Part shown: piece after piece, positions 24,609-33,222 of the stretch
Layout of the letters: every line of letters starts with the position of its first letter
Position numbering within the stretch: position 1 is the stretch's first letter
NCBI GenBank assembly: GCA_965216645.1
Contig: CBDCGJ010000012.1
Coordinates: 62,001 to 126,000 of the forward strand
Direction of reading: 5' to 3'
Source of the DNA: CBDCGJ01 sp965216645
GTDB lineage: Bacteria; Pseudomonadota; Alphaproteobacteria; GCA-2731375
DNA length: 64,000 nt
Notes under the pieces: generated by a model
The model's database searches: none
What the model was told of the DNA's origin: nothing
The model's input: the letters and a program-made list of their open reading frames with translations, nothing else
Translations under genes and position numbers: made by a program

Positions 24609-25358
24609 ATGACGGAAGACGCAAAAAACCCGCCGCAATCGACCGACATCGCCCACGGCGGCCGCAATATCTACGGCGCCCGGGTCGGCATTCTGATGCT
24701 CGAAAGCCGCTTTCCCCGCATTCCGGGCGACATGGGCAATGCGGCGACCTGGCCCTTTCCGGTGCAGTACCGCGTGGTGCCCGGCGCTTCGCCGAACCGG
24801 GTGGTACGCCAGGGGGCCGCAGGGCTGCTCGACGACTTCGTCGCCGCCGGCCGCGATTTGATCGCTCATGGGGTCGACGGCATCAGCACCACCTGCGGCT
24901 TCCTCAGCCTGTTCCAGGCGGCGTTCAGCGCCCAGCTATCCGTGCCCGTGGCCAGTTCGTCGCTAATGCAAGTGCCGCTGGTGGATCGCCTGCTGCCGCC
25001 GGACAAACGGACGGGCGTGCTGACCATCTCCGCTGCGTCTTTGACTGCGGATCACCTGACCGCCGCCGGCGCGCCGGCCGATACGCCGGTGGTCGGCACA
25101 GATGGGGGCAAGGAATTCAGCCGGGTGATCCTCGACGACGAAATAGAGCTGAATGTGGCGTTGGCCCGCGAGGATCACCGCGATGCCGCCGCCGATCTGA
25201 TGCGTCGCTATCCGGAGGTCGGCGCCATCGTCCTCGAATGCGCCAACATGGCCCCCTACGCCCCCGACATCCGCGCCGCCGCCGGCGTCCCGGTCTATTC
25301 GATCGTCAGCTTCGTCAGCTGGTTCCAGTCGGGGCTGGCGCCGCGAGACTACCGCTAA
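24609..25358 (+). CDS. Aspartate/glutamate racemase-family protein
   Basis: A 249-residue cytosolic protein. Two cysteines at the positions used by this superfamily are seen: one in GISTTCGFLSLFQ and one in IVLECANMAPYA. The fold is that of Asp/Glu/hydantoin racemases and maleate isomerase; the real reaction is not fixed by sequence. It starts at ATG 24609 after GAGCGGAAT, 67 bp from the divergent operon of the Rieske oxygenase and glutamyl-ligase, with which it may share a pathway. A paired palindrome follows its stop. Confidence 0.85.
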   Translation: MTEDAKNPPQSTDIAHGGRNIYGARVGILMLESRFPRIPGDMGNAATWPFPVQYRVVPGASPNRVVRQGAAGLLDDFVAAGRDLIAHGVDGISTTCGFLSLFQAAFSAQLSVPVASSSLMQVPLVDRLLPPDKRTGVLTISAASLTADHLTAAGAPADTPVVGTDGGKEFSRVILDDEIELNVALAREDHRDAAADLMRRYPEVGAIVLECANMAPYAPDIRAAAGVPVYSIVSFVSWFQSGLAPRDYR

Positions 25359-25383
25359 TCCGCTCTGCAGTGCCACGTACCCG

Positions 25384-25508
25384 AAATCAAAGGGTCAGAC
25401 CCTTTGAATAGCATAATTACAGATCGTCGATAGAAAACTCCCGGAAACCAAGGTATTTCTGGCAAGTCAGGTAAAAAATCCAAATCAAAGGGTCTGACCC
25501 TTTGATTT
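25384..25508. repeat. Composite palindromic element (repeat family A, paired units, 125 bp)
   Basis: Unit 1 (25384–25410) reads AAATCAAAGGGTCAGACC then CTTTGAATA; unit 2 (25482–25508) is perfect, with a central T instead of A, so the two units are in inverted orientation. About 70 bp of AT-rich sequence separates them. The whole resembles a miniature inverted-repeat element or a paired REP. It lies between two convergent genes and may end transcription from both sides. Confidence 0.8.
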
Positions 25509-25606
25509 CCGCATGATGCGATTTCACCGATGTCTCGCGCCGCTCGATCGGCGGTTCGGTCCGCCGATTCCAGTCGAAGATCGTGCCGGTCGGATGGTCG
25601 TAATTT

Positions 25607-26488
25607 CTACCCGCCCCAAGGTCCGCTGCGGCGTTGGACCGGGTTGCTGGGGGCGGTGCCGGCCATTTCGTGCAGGGCGGCGATGCGATTGCGGGTGTTC
25701 GGGTGGGTGGAGAATAGATTGTCCATGCGCCGGGCGTGCAGGGGATTGACGATGAAGAGATGGGCGGTGGCCGGATTGTCTTCCGCCACCGGATTGTCGA
25801 TCGCCTGAGCGCCGCGTTCGAGCTTGTCGAGGGCGCTGGCCAGCCAGAGCGGTTGGCCGCAAATTTCGGCGCCCATGCGGTCGGCGGCATATTCCCGGGT
25901 CCGGCTGATCGCCATCTGCACCAGCATGGCGCCGATCGGCGCCAGGATCATCACCAGCAGGACACCGACAATGCCCAGCGGATTGTCGCGACCGCGGCCG
26001 AAGAAGAAGGCGAAGTTGCCGAGCATGCCGATGGCGCCGGCGATGGTCGCCGTAATCGTCATCAGCAAGGTGTCCCGGTTCTTCACATGGGCGAGCTCAT
26101 GCGCCATGACGCCGGCCAGTTCCTCCCGGCTCAACAATCGCATCAGGCCGGTGGTAGCGGCCACCGCGGCGTTTTCCGGATTGCGCCCGGTGGCAAACGC
26201 GTTCGGCTGGTCCTGCTCGATCAGATAGACCTTTGGCATGGGCAGCTCCGCCTTCGCGGCCAGATCCTTGACCATGCCATAGAGCTGCGGCGCGCTGGCG
26301 GCGTCGACCTGCCGCGCGTTATGCATGCGCAGCACCATCTTATCCGAGTTCCAATAGGCGAAGACATTCGTGGCCGCCGCCACGCCGAGGGCGATAATCA
26401 ACCCCATCTCGCCGCCGAGCAGGTAACCGACGGTCAGAAACAGACCGGTCATGGCTGCCAACAACAGGGCAGTGCGCATTATGTTCAT
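25607..26488 (-). CDS. htpX: Membrane zinc protease HtpX
   Basis: A 293-residue inner-membrane metalloprotease that degrades misfolded membrane proteins. Two N-terminal membrane segments (LLLAAMTGLFLTVGYLL, MGLIIALGVAAATNVFAYW) precede the zinc motif HELAH at residues 130–134, with the third ligand Glu199 in SRTREYAADRMG. Two further hydrophobic stretches follow the motif. The conserved QPNAFATGRNP segment is present. The C-terminus ends HPNTRNRIAAL plus a short tail. It is monocistronic and divergent from the SDHAF4-type gene. Confidence 0.96.
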   Translation of the reverse strand: MNIMRTALLLAAMTGLFLTVGYLLGGEMGLIIALGVAAATNVFAYWNSDKMVLRMHNARQVDAASAPQLYGMVKDLAAKAELPMPKVYLIEQDQPNAFATGRNPENAAVAATTGLMRLLSREELAGVMAHELAHVKNRDTLLMTITATIAGAIGMLGNFAFFFGRGRDNPLGIVGVLLVMILAPIGAMLVQMAISRTREYAADRMGAEICGQPLWLASALDKLERGAQAIDNPVAEDNPATAHLFIVNPLHARRMDNLFSTHPNTRNRIAALHEMAGTAPSNPVQRRSGPWGG

Positions 26489-26595
26489 GGGATCCGTCGT
26501 CTATTAATTTTTGCGAACATCTGACTATATTATGTATGTCGCAAGCGCCGCCGGTGCAAGCGGACAGACTGTCGAACGAACGAGGCGAAACCGCC

Positions 26596-26772
26596 ATGCC
26601 GCAAGAAAATCAGACGGACAAGGCCGAGGAAAAGTCGGCCGATACGGCGTCGGACGCCGCCGAAACGGCCGAGCGGAAAACGAAAAAGCCGAAGGAGATC
26701 GGCGGTCCCAGCGGACCGGAACCGACCCGCTACGGCGATTGGGAACGCAAGGGCATCGTCTCGGATTTTTGA
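26596..26772 (+). CDS. DUF1674/SDHAF4-type succinate dehydrogenase assembly factor
   Basis: A 58-residue protein whose C-terminus EIGGPSGPEPTRYGDWERKG followed by IVSDF is the family signature. Family members bind the flavinylated SdhA subunit and help assemble succinate dehydrogenase. The N-terminal half is charged and low in complexity (TDKAEEKSADTASDAAETAE). ATG 26596 has GAGG at 26582–26585; an earlier in-frame ATG at 26536 would add 20 residues without a clear ribosome site. Often found beside unrelated genes, as here next to htpX. Confidence 0.88.
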   Translation: MPQENQTDKAEEKSADTASDAAETAERKTKKPKEIGGPSGPEPTRYGDWERKGIVSDF

Positions 26773-26779
26773 CGGTCCG

Positions 26780-27070
26780 CTATACGACCGCTCCAGCGGC
26801 GAAAACCTGACGCCAGCTCAAGATTCGCACCGACCGGCGCAGCCCCGTTGGCCACAACGGGTCGCTTTCGACGAGGGTCCGAACCGCTTCCGCGTCCCTG
26901 GCGTCGACGAGCCATAGCCCACCGGCCCCTTCGCCCGCTTCGTCCGTCAATGGCCCAGCCGCCTGGATCTGGGTTTTATGGCGGGTCAAAAACGCGAGAT
27001 GCGCGGCCATATGGGCGTTGCGTTGATCGGCGGCGTCCGGATTGTCTTCAAATAATACAACGAAAAGCAT
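26780..27070 (-). CDS. YciI-like protein
   Basis: A 96-residue protein of the YciI fold. It starts MLFVVLFEDNPDA; the conserved His lies in HMAAHLAFL and the Asp in LVDARDAEAV, with AGPLTDEAGEGAGGLWLV in between. YciI proteins are dimeric alpha/beta barrels whose role is unclear; some act as dehalogenases or lactonases. GGAG lies upstream of ATG 27070. It is divergent from the LysR gene at 27140. Confidence 0.88.
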   Translation of the reverse strand: MLFVVLFEDNPDAADQRNAHMAAHLAFLTRHKTQIQAAGPLTDEAGEGAGGLWLVDARDAEAVRTLVESDPLWPTGLRRSVRILSWRQVFAAGAVV

Positions 27071-27139
27071 CGCAAGCTCCTGTTCTAGCCTGAGGTCCAG
27101 CAAGCTATCTCGGCATAATTGCAGATTGAAGGCGATATT

Positions 27140-28024
27140 ATGCTGATATATTCTGCAAGAATGCAGAGCTGGAATTGGAACGATTTACGCTATTTGCTCG
27201 CCGTGCAGCGGATGGGCAATCTCGCCGGCGCCGCCCGCCTGCTCGGCGTCGACGATACCACGGTGTCCCGCCGATTGAAGGCATTGCAGACCGCCCTTGG
27301 CGCCATGCTCTACGAAAAAAACGCGGGCGGCGTGCTGGTTCTTAGCGATGCGGGACAATCCGTCATCCGCCGGGTGGAAACGATGGCGCGGGAAGCCGAG
27401 CGGATCGACGAAGCCGTCGGCACCATAGTTGCCGAAGCGTCGGGCACAGTACGGCTGACCGCCGTCCCGATTTTGACCAATCATGTGCTGGCACCCAACG
27501 CCGACACGCTGCTCGGACGGCATCCCGACCTGAAGATCGAGTTGATCCCGGAGAGCCGGAACCTCAGTCTTACCCGGCGCCAAGCTGATCTGGCGCTGCG
27601 TCTAGCCCGGCCGGACAGCGGCGGCCGGCAGGTGCTGGCGCGGCGGCTGGCGACGCTGGACTATGCGGTCTATCGCGCTACGGACAGTGCCGGACGGGAT
27701 CTGCCCTTAATCGGCTATGAGGACGAACTGGCCCATCTACCGCCGGCGCGCTGGATCGCGGCAACAGCGCAGGGCGAGGCGGTTGGTTTATCCGGCCTGC
27801 GGGTGCGCGACGCGGTAACCGCCTTGGAGGCCGCGCGTTCGGGTATCGGTCGGGCGGTACTGCCCGCGATCGTCGGTGACCGGGACGACCGATTGATCCG
27901 CGATCCGGACGGCCAACCGCCAGCGCGGGAGCTTTGGTTGCTCGGTCACCGGGATCTTATGGACCATCGCCGTATCGCCGTCGTGACGGCATGGCTCGAG
28001 GGGTTGTTCGCCGATCAGTTCTGA
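27140..28024 (+). CDS. LysR-family transcriptional regulator
   Basis: A regulator of about 294 residues. The winged helix reads WNWNDLRYLLAVQRMGNLAG and LLGVDDTTVSRRLKALQTAL. The effector domain begins SGTVRLTAVPILTNHVLAP. It belongs to the LysR group that starts with W-x-D-L-R. The start may be 27140 (GAAGG upstream) or 27161 (MQSWNWND). It is divergent from the YciI gene across 69 bp and may regulate it; its end overlaps the convergent dehydrogenase gene by 10 bp. Confidence 0.9.
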   Translation: MLIYSARMQSWNWNDLRYLLAVQRMGNLAGAARLLGVDDTTVSRRLKALQTALGAMLYEKNAGGVLVLSDAGQSVIRRVETMAREAERIDEAVGTIVAEASGTVRLTAVPILTNHVLAPNADTLLGRHPDLKIELIPESRNLSLTRRQADLALRLARPDSGGRQVLARRLATLDYAVYRATDSAGRDLPLIGYEDELAHLPPARWIAATAQGEAVGLSGLRVRDAVTALEAARSGIGRAVLPAIVGDRDDRLIRDPDGQPPARELWLLGHRDLMDHRRIAVVTAWLEGLFADQF

Positions 28025-30351
28025 TCGGCCGCGGCCGCCTGGATCGCGCGCCAGACTCGTTCCGGCGTCGCCGGCATGTCGAGATCGCGGACCCCAAGGG
28101 GCTTCAAGGCGTCCATGATCGCGTTCATCGCCGCCGGCAGGGCGCCGACCGTGCCGGCCTCGCCGGCGCCCTTGGCGCCGAGGGGGTTCTGGGCGGTCGG
28201 CACCGGATTGCTCGCGACCTCGAAACCGCACAGGTCGTCGGCCCGCGGCATCGCATAGTCCATGAAGCTCCCGGTCAACAGCTGGCCCGAGTCGGGGTCA
28301 TAAACCACCTGCTCCATCAGCACTTGCCCCAGGCCCTGGACGATGCCGCCGTGGATCTGTCCTTTCAGGCCAACCGGATTGATCACCGTGCCGACATCGT
28401 CGACCACGCAGTAAGATAGCAGGTCGACCTCGCCCGTATCCGGATCGACCTCGACCTCGCAGGCATGGGCGCCATTCGGGTAACAGGGCGCGGCGGGGCG
28501 GAAAGTGGCGCTTTCGAACAGGCCGCCTTCCAGATCCGGCGGCAGTTTGCCGATCTGGAAAGCCGTACGCGCCACCTCTTTCAACTCAATGCCACGGTCG
28601 GTACCGGCGACCATGAACCGCCCGTCGTCGAATTCGAGATCGCCTTCCGCCGCTTCCAGCAAATGGGCGGCGATCCGCTTGCCTTTCTCGATGACCTTAT
28701 CGGCGGCTGCCAGCAGCGCCGAACCGCCGATCACGGTGGAGCGGGATCCGTTGGTGCCGACGCCGAAAGCGACACGCTCGGTATCGCCGTCGATATAGGC
28801 GACATCCGCCGGATCGAGGCCGAGCCTGTCGCAGAGGATTTGCCGGAACACGGTCTCATGCCCCTGGCCTTGATTTTTGCTGCCCATCAGCACGGTGGCG
28901 CCGCCGCCCGGATCGAACCGGATCTCCGCATATTCAAGGCCCGGTCCCGCCGCCTTCTCGATCGCGTTGGCGAGGCCGAAGCCGCGCAGCTTGCCGCGTG
29001 CGGCCGCCTCGGCCCGGCGCGCCTCGAAGCCAGCATGATCGGCCATCTCCAGCACCATCTCCATATTCGCCGGGAAATCGCCGCAGTCATAGGTCAGGCC
29101 GAAGGCGTTGCGGAAGGGCATGGCCTCGCGCTGCACCATGTTCTTGCGCCTGAGTTCCAAGGGATCGAAACCGCACTCGGCGGCCGCGTCCTCGATCAGC
29201 CTTTCCATTACATAGATCGCCTCCGGCCGTCCGGCGCCGCGGTAGGGGGCGGTCGAGTTCATATTGGACAGCACGCAGGTAACATGCACATGGGCCGCCG
29301 GGATGTCGTAAACCCCGGTCAGGGTCGACACGTTCATATAGGTCGACAGCAGATTGCGGTCGGAAGAGACATAAGCGCCGACATTGGCATAGGTGTTGGC
29401 GCGGATGGCCAGGAAGCGCCCTTCGGCGTCGAGGGCCAGTTCCGCCTCCGTCAGATTGTCGCGGGCATGCTCGTCGGCCTGGATCGCCTCCTGCCGCTCG
29501 CAGCGCCACTTGATTGGCCGGCCCAACTTGCGCGCGGCCCAGGGGATCAACCGATGCTCCGCATATTGCCAGCCCTTGGTGCCGAAGCCGCCACCGACAT
29601 CGCCGGCGATGACATGGATCCGGTTTTCGGGAATGCGGAAGATGTGTTCGGCCAGGGCGTTGCGCACACGATGCGGGTACTGCACATCGGCCCGCAGAAT
29701 ATAGCGATTGGTGGCGACATCGTAGTCGCCGATGACGCCGCGCGGTTCCATGAACTGAGCGTAAATGCGGCTGATCGAATAGGCGCGGCGGACCACATGG
29801 GCGGCACCGGCGAAGGCGGCGGCGGCGGCGGCCCTGTCGCCGGTGTCGAAAACGTTGGAGATATTGTCCGGGCAGTCGGGCCAGACCGCCGCGCTGGTCG
29901 GGTCGGCCGCCGCAGACGTGCTGGTCACCGCCGTCAGTTCGTCATAATCGACGTCGACCAGTTCGGCCGCGTCCTTGGCTTGAGCCAAGGTCTCCGCCAC
30001 CACCAGCGCAACCGGGTCGCCGACATAGCGCACCCGATCGGTCACCAAGCCCGGATGCGCCGGCGCGAACATCGGGCTGCCGTCCGGGCGCCGACGCTCA
30101 ACCTCGGTCTTCATGGTGCCAAGCCCGTCAGCGGCCACATCGGCGCCCGTGTAGATCGCCAGCACCCCGGGCGCCGCCAGGGCTTCCTCCAGATCGATAT
30201 TTCGGATCTCCGCATGGGCATGGGGCGAGCGCAGCAGCACCGCATGGGCCTGGTTCGGCAGATCGCTGTCGTCGATATAATTGCCCTTGCCGGTCAGCAG
30301 ACGCCGATCCTCGAACCGCCGCACCGGTTGGCCGATGCCGAATTTTTCCAT
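28015..30351 (-). CDS. Xanthine dehydrogenase-family molybdopterin-binding large subunit, solitary
   Basis: A 778-residue subunit of a molybdenum hydroxylase. It begins GIGQPVRRFEDRRLLTGKG, typical of the CoxL/carbon-monoxide-dehydrogenase-like group. The catalytic glutamate is in GAKGAGEAGT near the C-terminus, and cofactor contacts are GGGFGTKG and GQGHETVF. The active-site loop reads APYRGAGRPEA and lacks the AYRCSFR of true CO dehydrogenase, so CO oxidation is unlikely. The FAD-binding medium and 2Fe-2S small subunits are not adjacent, so they must come from elsewhere in the genome. Confidence 0.93.
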   Translation of the reverse strand: MEKFGIGQPVRRFEDRRLLTGKGNYIDDSDLPNQAHAVLLRSPHAHAEIRNIDLEEALAAPGVLAIYTGADVAADGLGTMKTEVERRRPDGSPMFAPAHPGLVTDRVRYVGDPVALVVAETLAQAKDAAELVDVDYDELTAVTSTSAAADPTSAAVWPDCPDNISNVFDTGDRAAAAAAFAGAAHVVRRAYSISRIYAQFMEPRGVIGDYDVATNRYILRADVQYPHRVRNALAEHIFRIPENRIHVIAGDVGGGFGTKGWQYAEHRLIPWAARKLGRPIKWRCERQEAIQADEHARDNLTEAELALDAEGRFLAIRANTYANVGAYVSSDRNLLSTYMNVSTLTGVYDIPAAHVHVTCVLSNMNSTAPYRGAGRPEAIYVMERLIEDAAAECGFDPLELRRKNMVQREAMPFRNAFGLTYDCGDFPANMEMVLEMADHAGFEARRAEAAARGKLRGFGLANAIEKAAGPGLEYAEIRFDPGGGATVLMGSKNQGQGHETVFRQILCDRLGLDPADVAYIDGDTERVAFGVGTNGSRSTVIGGSALLAAADKVIEKGKRIAAHLLEAAEGDLEFDDGRFMVAGTDRGIELKEVARTAFQIGKLPPDLEGGLFESATFRPAAPCYPNGAHACEVEVDPDTGEVDLLSYCVVDDVGTVINPVGLKGQIHGGIVQGLGQVLMEQVVYDPDSGQLLTGSFMDYAMPRADDLCGFEVASNPVPTAQNPLGAKGAGEAGTVGALPAAMNAIMDALKPLGVRDLDMPATPERVWRAIQAAAADQN

Positions 30352-30430
30352 GTCCCCTCCCTGTTTATCGACACAGTGTATGCGCCGGACGCCCGCCGGG
30401 ACAACCGGCTAACCGGACGAGAACGAGAAA

Positions 30431-33103
30431 TCAGTCGTCGTCGAGCAGGTCCCGCAAACGATAAAGCGCGTCCAAGGCGTCGCGGGGCGTCAGGTCGTCG
30501 GGATGTAGGTCGCGGAGCGCCGCTTCCGCCGCCGACGGCTCGGTCGTGGCCGGCCGCGCGCTCGACGGGCGGGCGGCGGCAAAAAGGGGTAGGTCGTTGG
30601 CCAGCTCGTGCGCCGGGGACCCGGCACCGGTTTCGCTCTTCTCGAGCGCCGCCAACACCTCGCTGGCTCGATCGATCACCGCATCCGGCAAGCCGGCCAG
30701 CTTGGCCACCTGAATGCCGTAGGAGCGGTCGGCGGCGCCGGCGGCCACTTCGTGCAGAAACACCACGTCGCCCTGCCACTCCTTCACCCGCATGGTGACG
30801 TTACTGAGTGCGCCGAGCTTGCCCGATAGCGCCGTCAGCTCATGATAATGCGTGGCGAAGAGAGCGCGACAATGGTTCACCTCATGCAAATGCTCGACCG
30901 CGGCCCAGGCGATGGACAGGCCGTCGAAGGTGGCGGTGCCGCGGCCGATCTCGTCCAGGATCACCAAGGCCCGCGGCCCGGCCTGGTGCAGGATCGCCCC
31001 GGTCTCCACCATCTCCACCATGAAGGTGGAGCGGCCGCGGGCCAGGTCGTCGGCCGCGCCGACGCGGCTGAACAGCCGATCGACGACGCCGATATGGGCC
31101 TTCGCCGCCGGCACGTAAGCGCCCATCTGAGCCATGATCGCGATCAGCGCGTTCTGGCGCAGGAAGGTGCTTTTACCCGCCATGTTCGGTCCGGTGACGA
31201 GCCAGATGCGCTCATCCTCATGCAGGTCGCAGTCGTTGGCCACGAACGGCCCTTCGTTGCGCGCATCCAGCGCCGCCTCGACCACCGGATGACGGCCGCC
31301 TTCAATATGGAAGGCACGGCTGTCGTCGACCGTCGGCCGGGTATAGCGGTGACGGACCGCCTGCTCCGCATTAGCCGTGGCGACGTCGAAGGAGGCGATG
31401 GCCGCCGCCGCCAGGGCGATCGTCTCGGCCTGCGCCAGCACCTCCGTGCGCAGCTCTTCGAAGATGCCGAGTTCAAGGGCCAGGGCGTTGTCGGCGGCTT
31501 GGGCGATCCTGCGCTCCAACTCCCCCAGCTCGACCGTGCTGAAGCGGACGGCATTGGCCATGGTCTGACGGTGGATGAAGGTCTCGTTCAGCGGCGCTTG
31601 CATCATCTCGTCGGCGCGCCGGGCCGTCACTTCGATGAAGTAACCGAGCACGTTGTTGTGCTTGATCTTCAGCTTGTCGATGCCGCTCTGCCGGACATAA
31701 TCCTGTTGCAGGGCGGCAATCAGACGACGGCTTTCGTCGCGCAGCGCCCGCGTTTCGTCAAGCGCGGCATGATAACCCGCGGCGACGAAACCGCCGTCAC
31801 GGGTCAGCAGCGGCAACTCGGCCGCCAGGGCGCGACCTAAACGGTCGACCAGGGCCGCATGCTCGCCCAGATCGGACAAGTCGTCGTCGATGCCGGCGGG
31901 CGGCGGCGTCAAAGCCTGGCCATCGAACTGACGGCGGATGGCGGAAGTGGCGGCAAGACCGTCGCGGATGGCGGCCAGATCGCGGGGCCCACCCCGTTCC
32001 ACGCTCAAGCGGCCGAGGGCGCGTTCGATATCCGGTACACCGCGCAGCAGGTCGCGGATCTCCTCTCGCTTTCGGGCCTCCTCGATGAAGTAACCGACCA
32101 TGTCGAGGCGGCGGTCGATCGCCGCCGGTCGGGTCAGCGGGGCCGACAAGCGCGCTACCAACAGTCGGGCGCCGGCGCCGGTGACCGTGCTGTCGATGAC
32201 GCTGCGCAGGCTGCCTGACGTCTCCCCCGATAGCGTCCGCAACAATTCAAGATTGCGCCGGGTCGCCGGGTCGATTGCCATCGCCGCGCCGCTGGCCTGC
32301 TGGCGGGGTACCTTGAAGCGGGGCAGCTTGCCCTTCTGGGTCGCACCGACATAGGCGATCAGGCCGCCGCAGGCCGCCAATTCCGCCCGGCTGAAATCGC
32401 CGAAAGCTTGCAGGGAAGCGACGCTGAAAAGGTCGCGCAAGCGGCGCTCGCCGCGCTGACTGTCGAAATCCGCATCCGGCTCCCGACTGATCCGCTCGCC
32501 CAACTCATCTAACGTCTCGGCCAATTCCGCACTTTCAGCCAGCCGTTCAGGCAGCAGCAGTTCGCCTGGGTCGAGGCGGGCGAGGTCGGCCTGCAACTGC
32601 GCGAATCCGGTCAGGCCGACGCAGAATTCGCCGGTGGAGATATCCAGCCAGGCCAATGCCAAGCGGCCTTCCGCCCGCGCCAGGCTGGCCAGGAAATTGT
32701 TCGAGCGGGCGTCCAGCAGGCTATCTTCCGTCAGGGTGCCGGGCGTGACCAGGCGCACCACGTCTCGGGCGACCACCGATTTGGCGCCGCGCTTCTTCGC
32801 CTCCGAAGGATCCTCGGTCTGCTCGCAGACCGCGACCTTAAAACCGGCCTTGATCAGACGGGCCAAATAGCCATCCGCCGAATGTACAGGGACACCACAC
32901 ATGGGGATATCGTCACCCTGATGGCGACCACGCTTGGTCAGCGTGATGTCGAGGGCCGCCGAAGCCGCCACCGCGTCCTCGAAGAAAAGCTCGTAGAAAT
33001 CGCCCATGCGGTAGAACAGCAGCGCGTCCGGATACTGTTCCTTGATGGCCATGTATTGCGCCATCATCGGTGTCGCATCCTGTCGCCGCGCCTTGCTGGC
33101 CAT
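30431..33103 (-). CDS. mutS: DNA mismatch repair protein MutS
   Basis: An 890-residue mismatch sensor. The mismatch-reading Phe-x-Glu motif is in YRMGDFYELFFED; the connector, lever and clamp regions follow. The C-terminal ATPase shows Walker A GPNMAGKSTFLRQ, Walker B VILDEIGRGTATFDG and the switch region FATHYHEL. The usual C-terminal helix ending ALDALYRLRDLLDDD is present. The start at 33103 (MASKARRQDATPMMAQY) fits the family; the frame is open further upstream only as a shadow of the next gene. It is divergent from the malic enzyme gene. No sign of damage. Confidence 0.98.
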   Translation of the reverse strand: MASKARRQDATPMMAQYMAIKEQYPDALLFYRMGDFYELFFEDAVAASAALDITLTKRGRHQGDDIPMCGVPVHSADGYLARLIKAGFKVAVCEQTEDPSEAKKRGAKSVVARDVVRLVTPGTLTEDSLLDARSNNFLASLARAEGRLALAWLDISTGEFCVGLTGFAQLQADLARLDPGELLLPERLAESAELAETLDELGERISREPDADFDSQRGERRLRDLFSVASLQAFGDFSRAELAACGGLIAYVGATQKGKLPRFKVPRQQASGAAMAIDPATRRNLELLRTLSGETSGSLRSVIDSTVTGAGARLLVARLSAPLTRPAAIDRRLDMVGYFIEEARKREEIRDLLRGVPDIERALGRLSVERGGPRDLAAIRDGLAATSAIRRQFDGQALTPPPAGIDDDLSDLGEHAALVDRLGRALAAELPLLTRDGGFVAAGYHAALDETRALRDESRRLIAALQQDYVRQSGIDKLKIKHNNVLGYFIEVTARRADEMMQAPLNETFIHRQTMANAVRFSTVELGELERRIAQAADNALALELGIFEELRTEVLAQAETIALAAAAIASFDVATANAEQAVRHRYTRPTVDDSRAFHIEGGRHPVVEAALDARNEGPFVANDCDLHEDERIWLVTGPNMAGKSTFLRQNALIAIMAQMGAYVPAAKAHIGVVDRLFSRVGAADDLARGRSTFMVEMVETGAILHQAGPRALVILDEIGRGTATFDGLSIAWAAVEHLHEVNHCRALFATHYHELTALSGKLGALSNVTMRVKEWQGDVVFLHEVAAGAADRSYGIQVAKLAGLPDAVIDRASEVLAALEKSETGAGSPAHELANDLPLFAAARPSSARPATTEPSAAEAALRDLHPDDLTPRDALDALYRLRDLLDDD

Positions 33104-33222
33104 GAATTTTCTCTCCCCGCGAATGGCGCGAGTTATGCCATGGGCCCCGACGGTTCGGCAATGCGGGCTTGCCCTTTTCACGGCAGTATGGCTTAACCGC
33201 TGGTTCACATGAGCGGGTACGA

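Noticed and set aside
25384..25508. CRISPR array
   Set aside because: Only two units in inverted orientation, each a palindrome; no regular direct repeats or cas genes in the window.
28015..30351. Carbon monoxide dehydrogenase large subunit
   Set aside because: The active-site loop is APYRGAGRPEA, not the AYRCSFR loop of true CO dehydrogenase, and no CoxM or CoxS gene is near.
28465..30798. 777-codon open frame on the plus strand
   Set aside because: It lies opposite the molybdenum-hydroxylase and mutS genes; its predicted protein is rich in Arg, Gly, His and Asp without domains, as expected of an antisense frame in GC-rich DNA.
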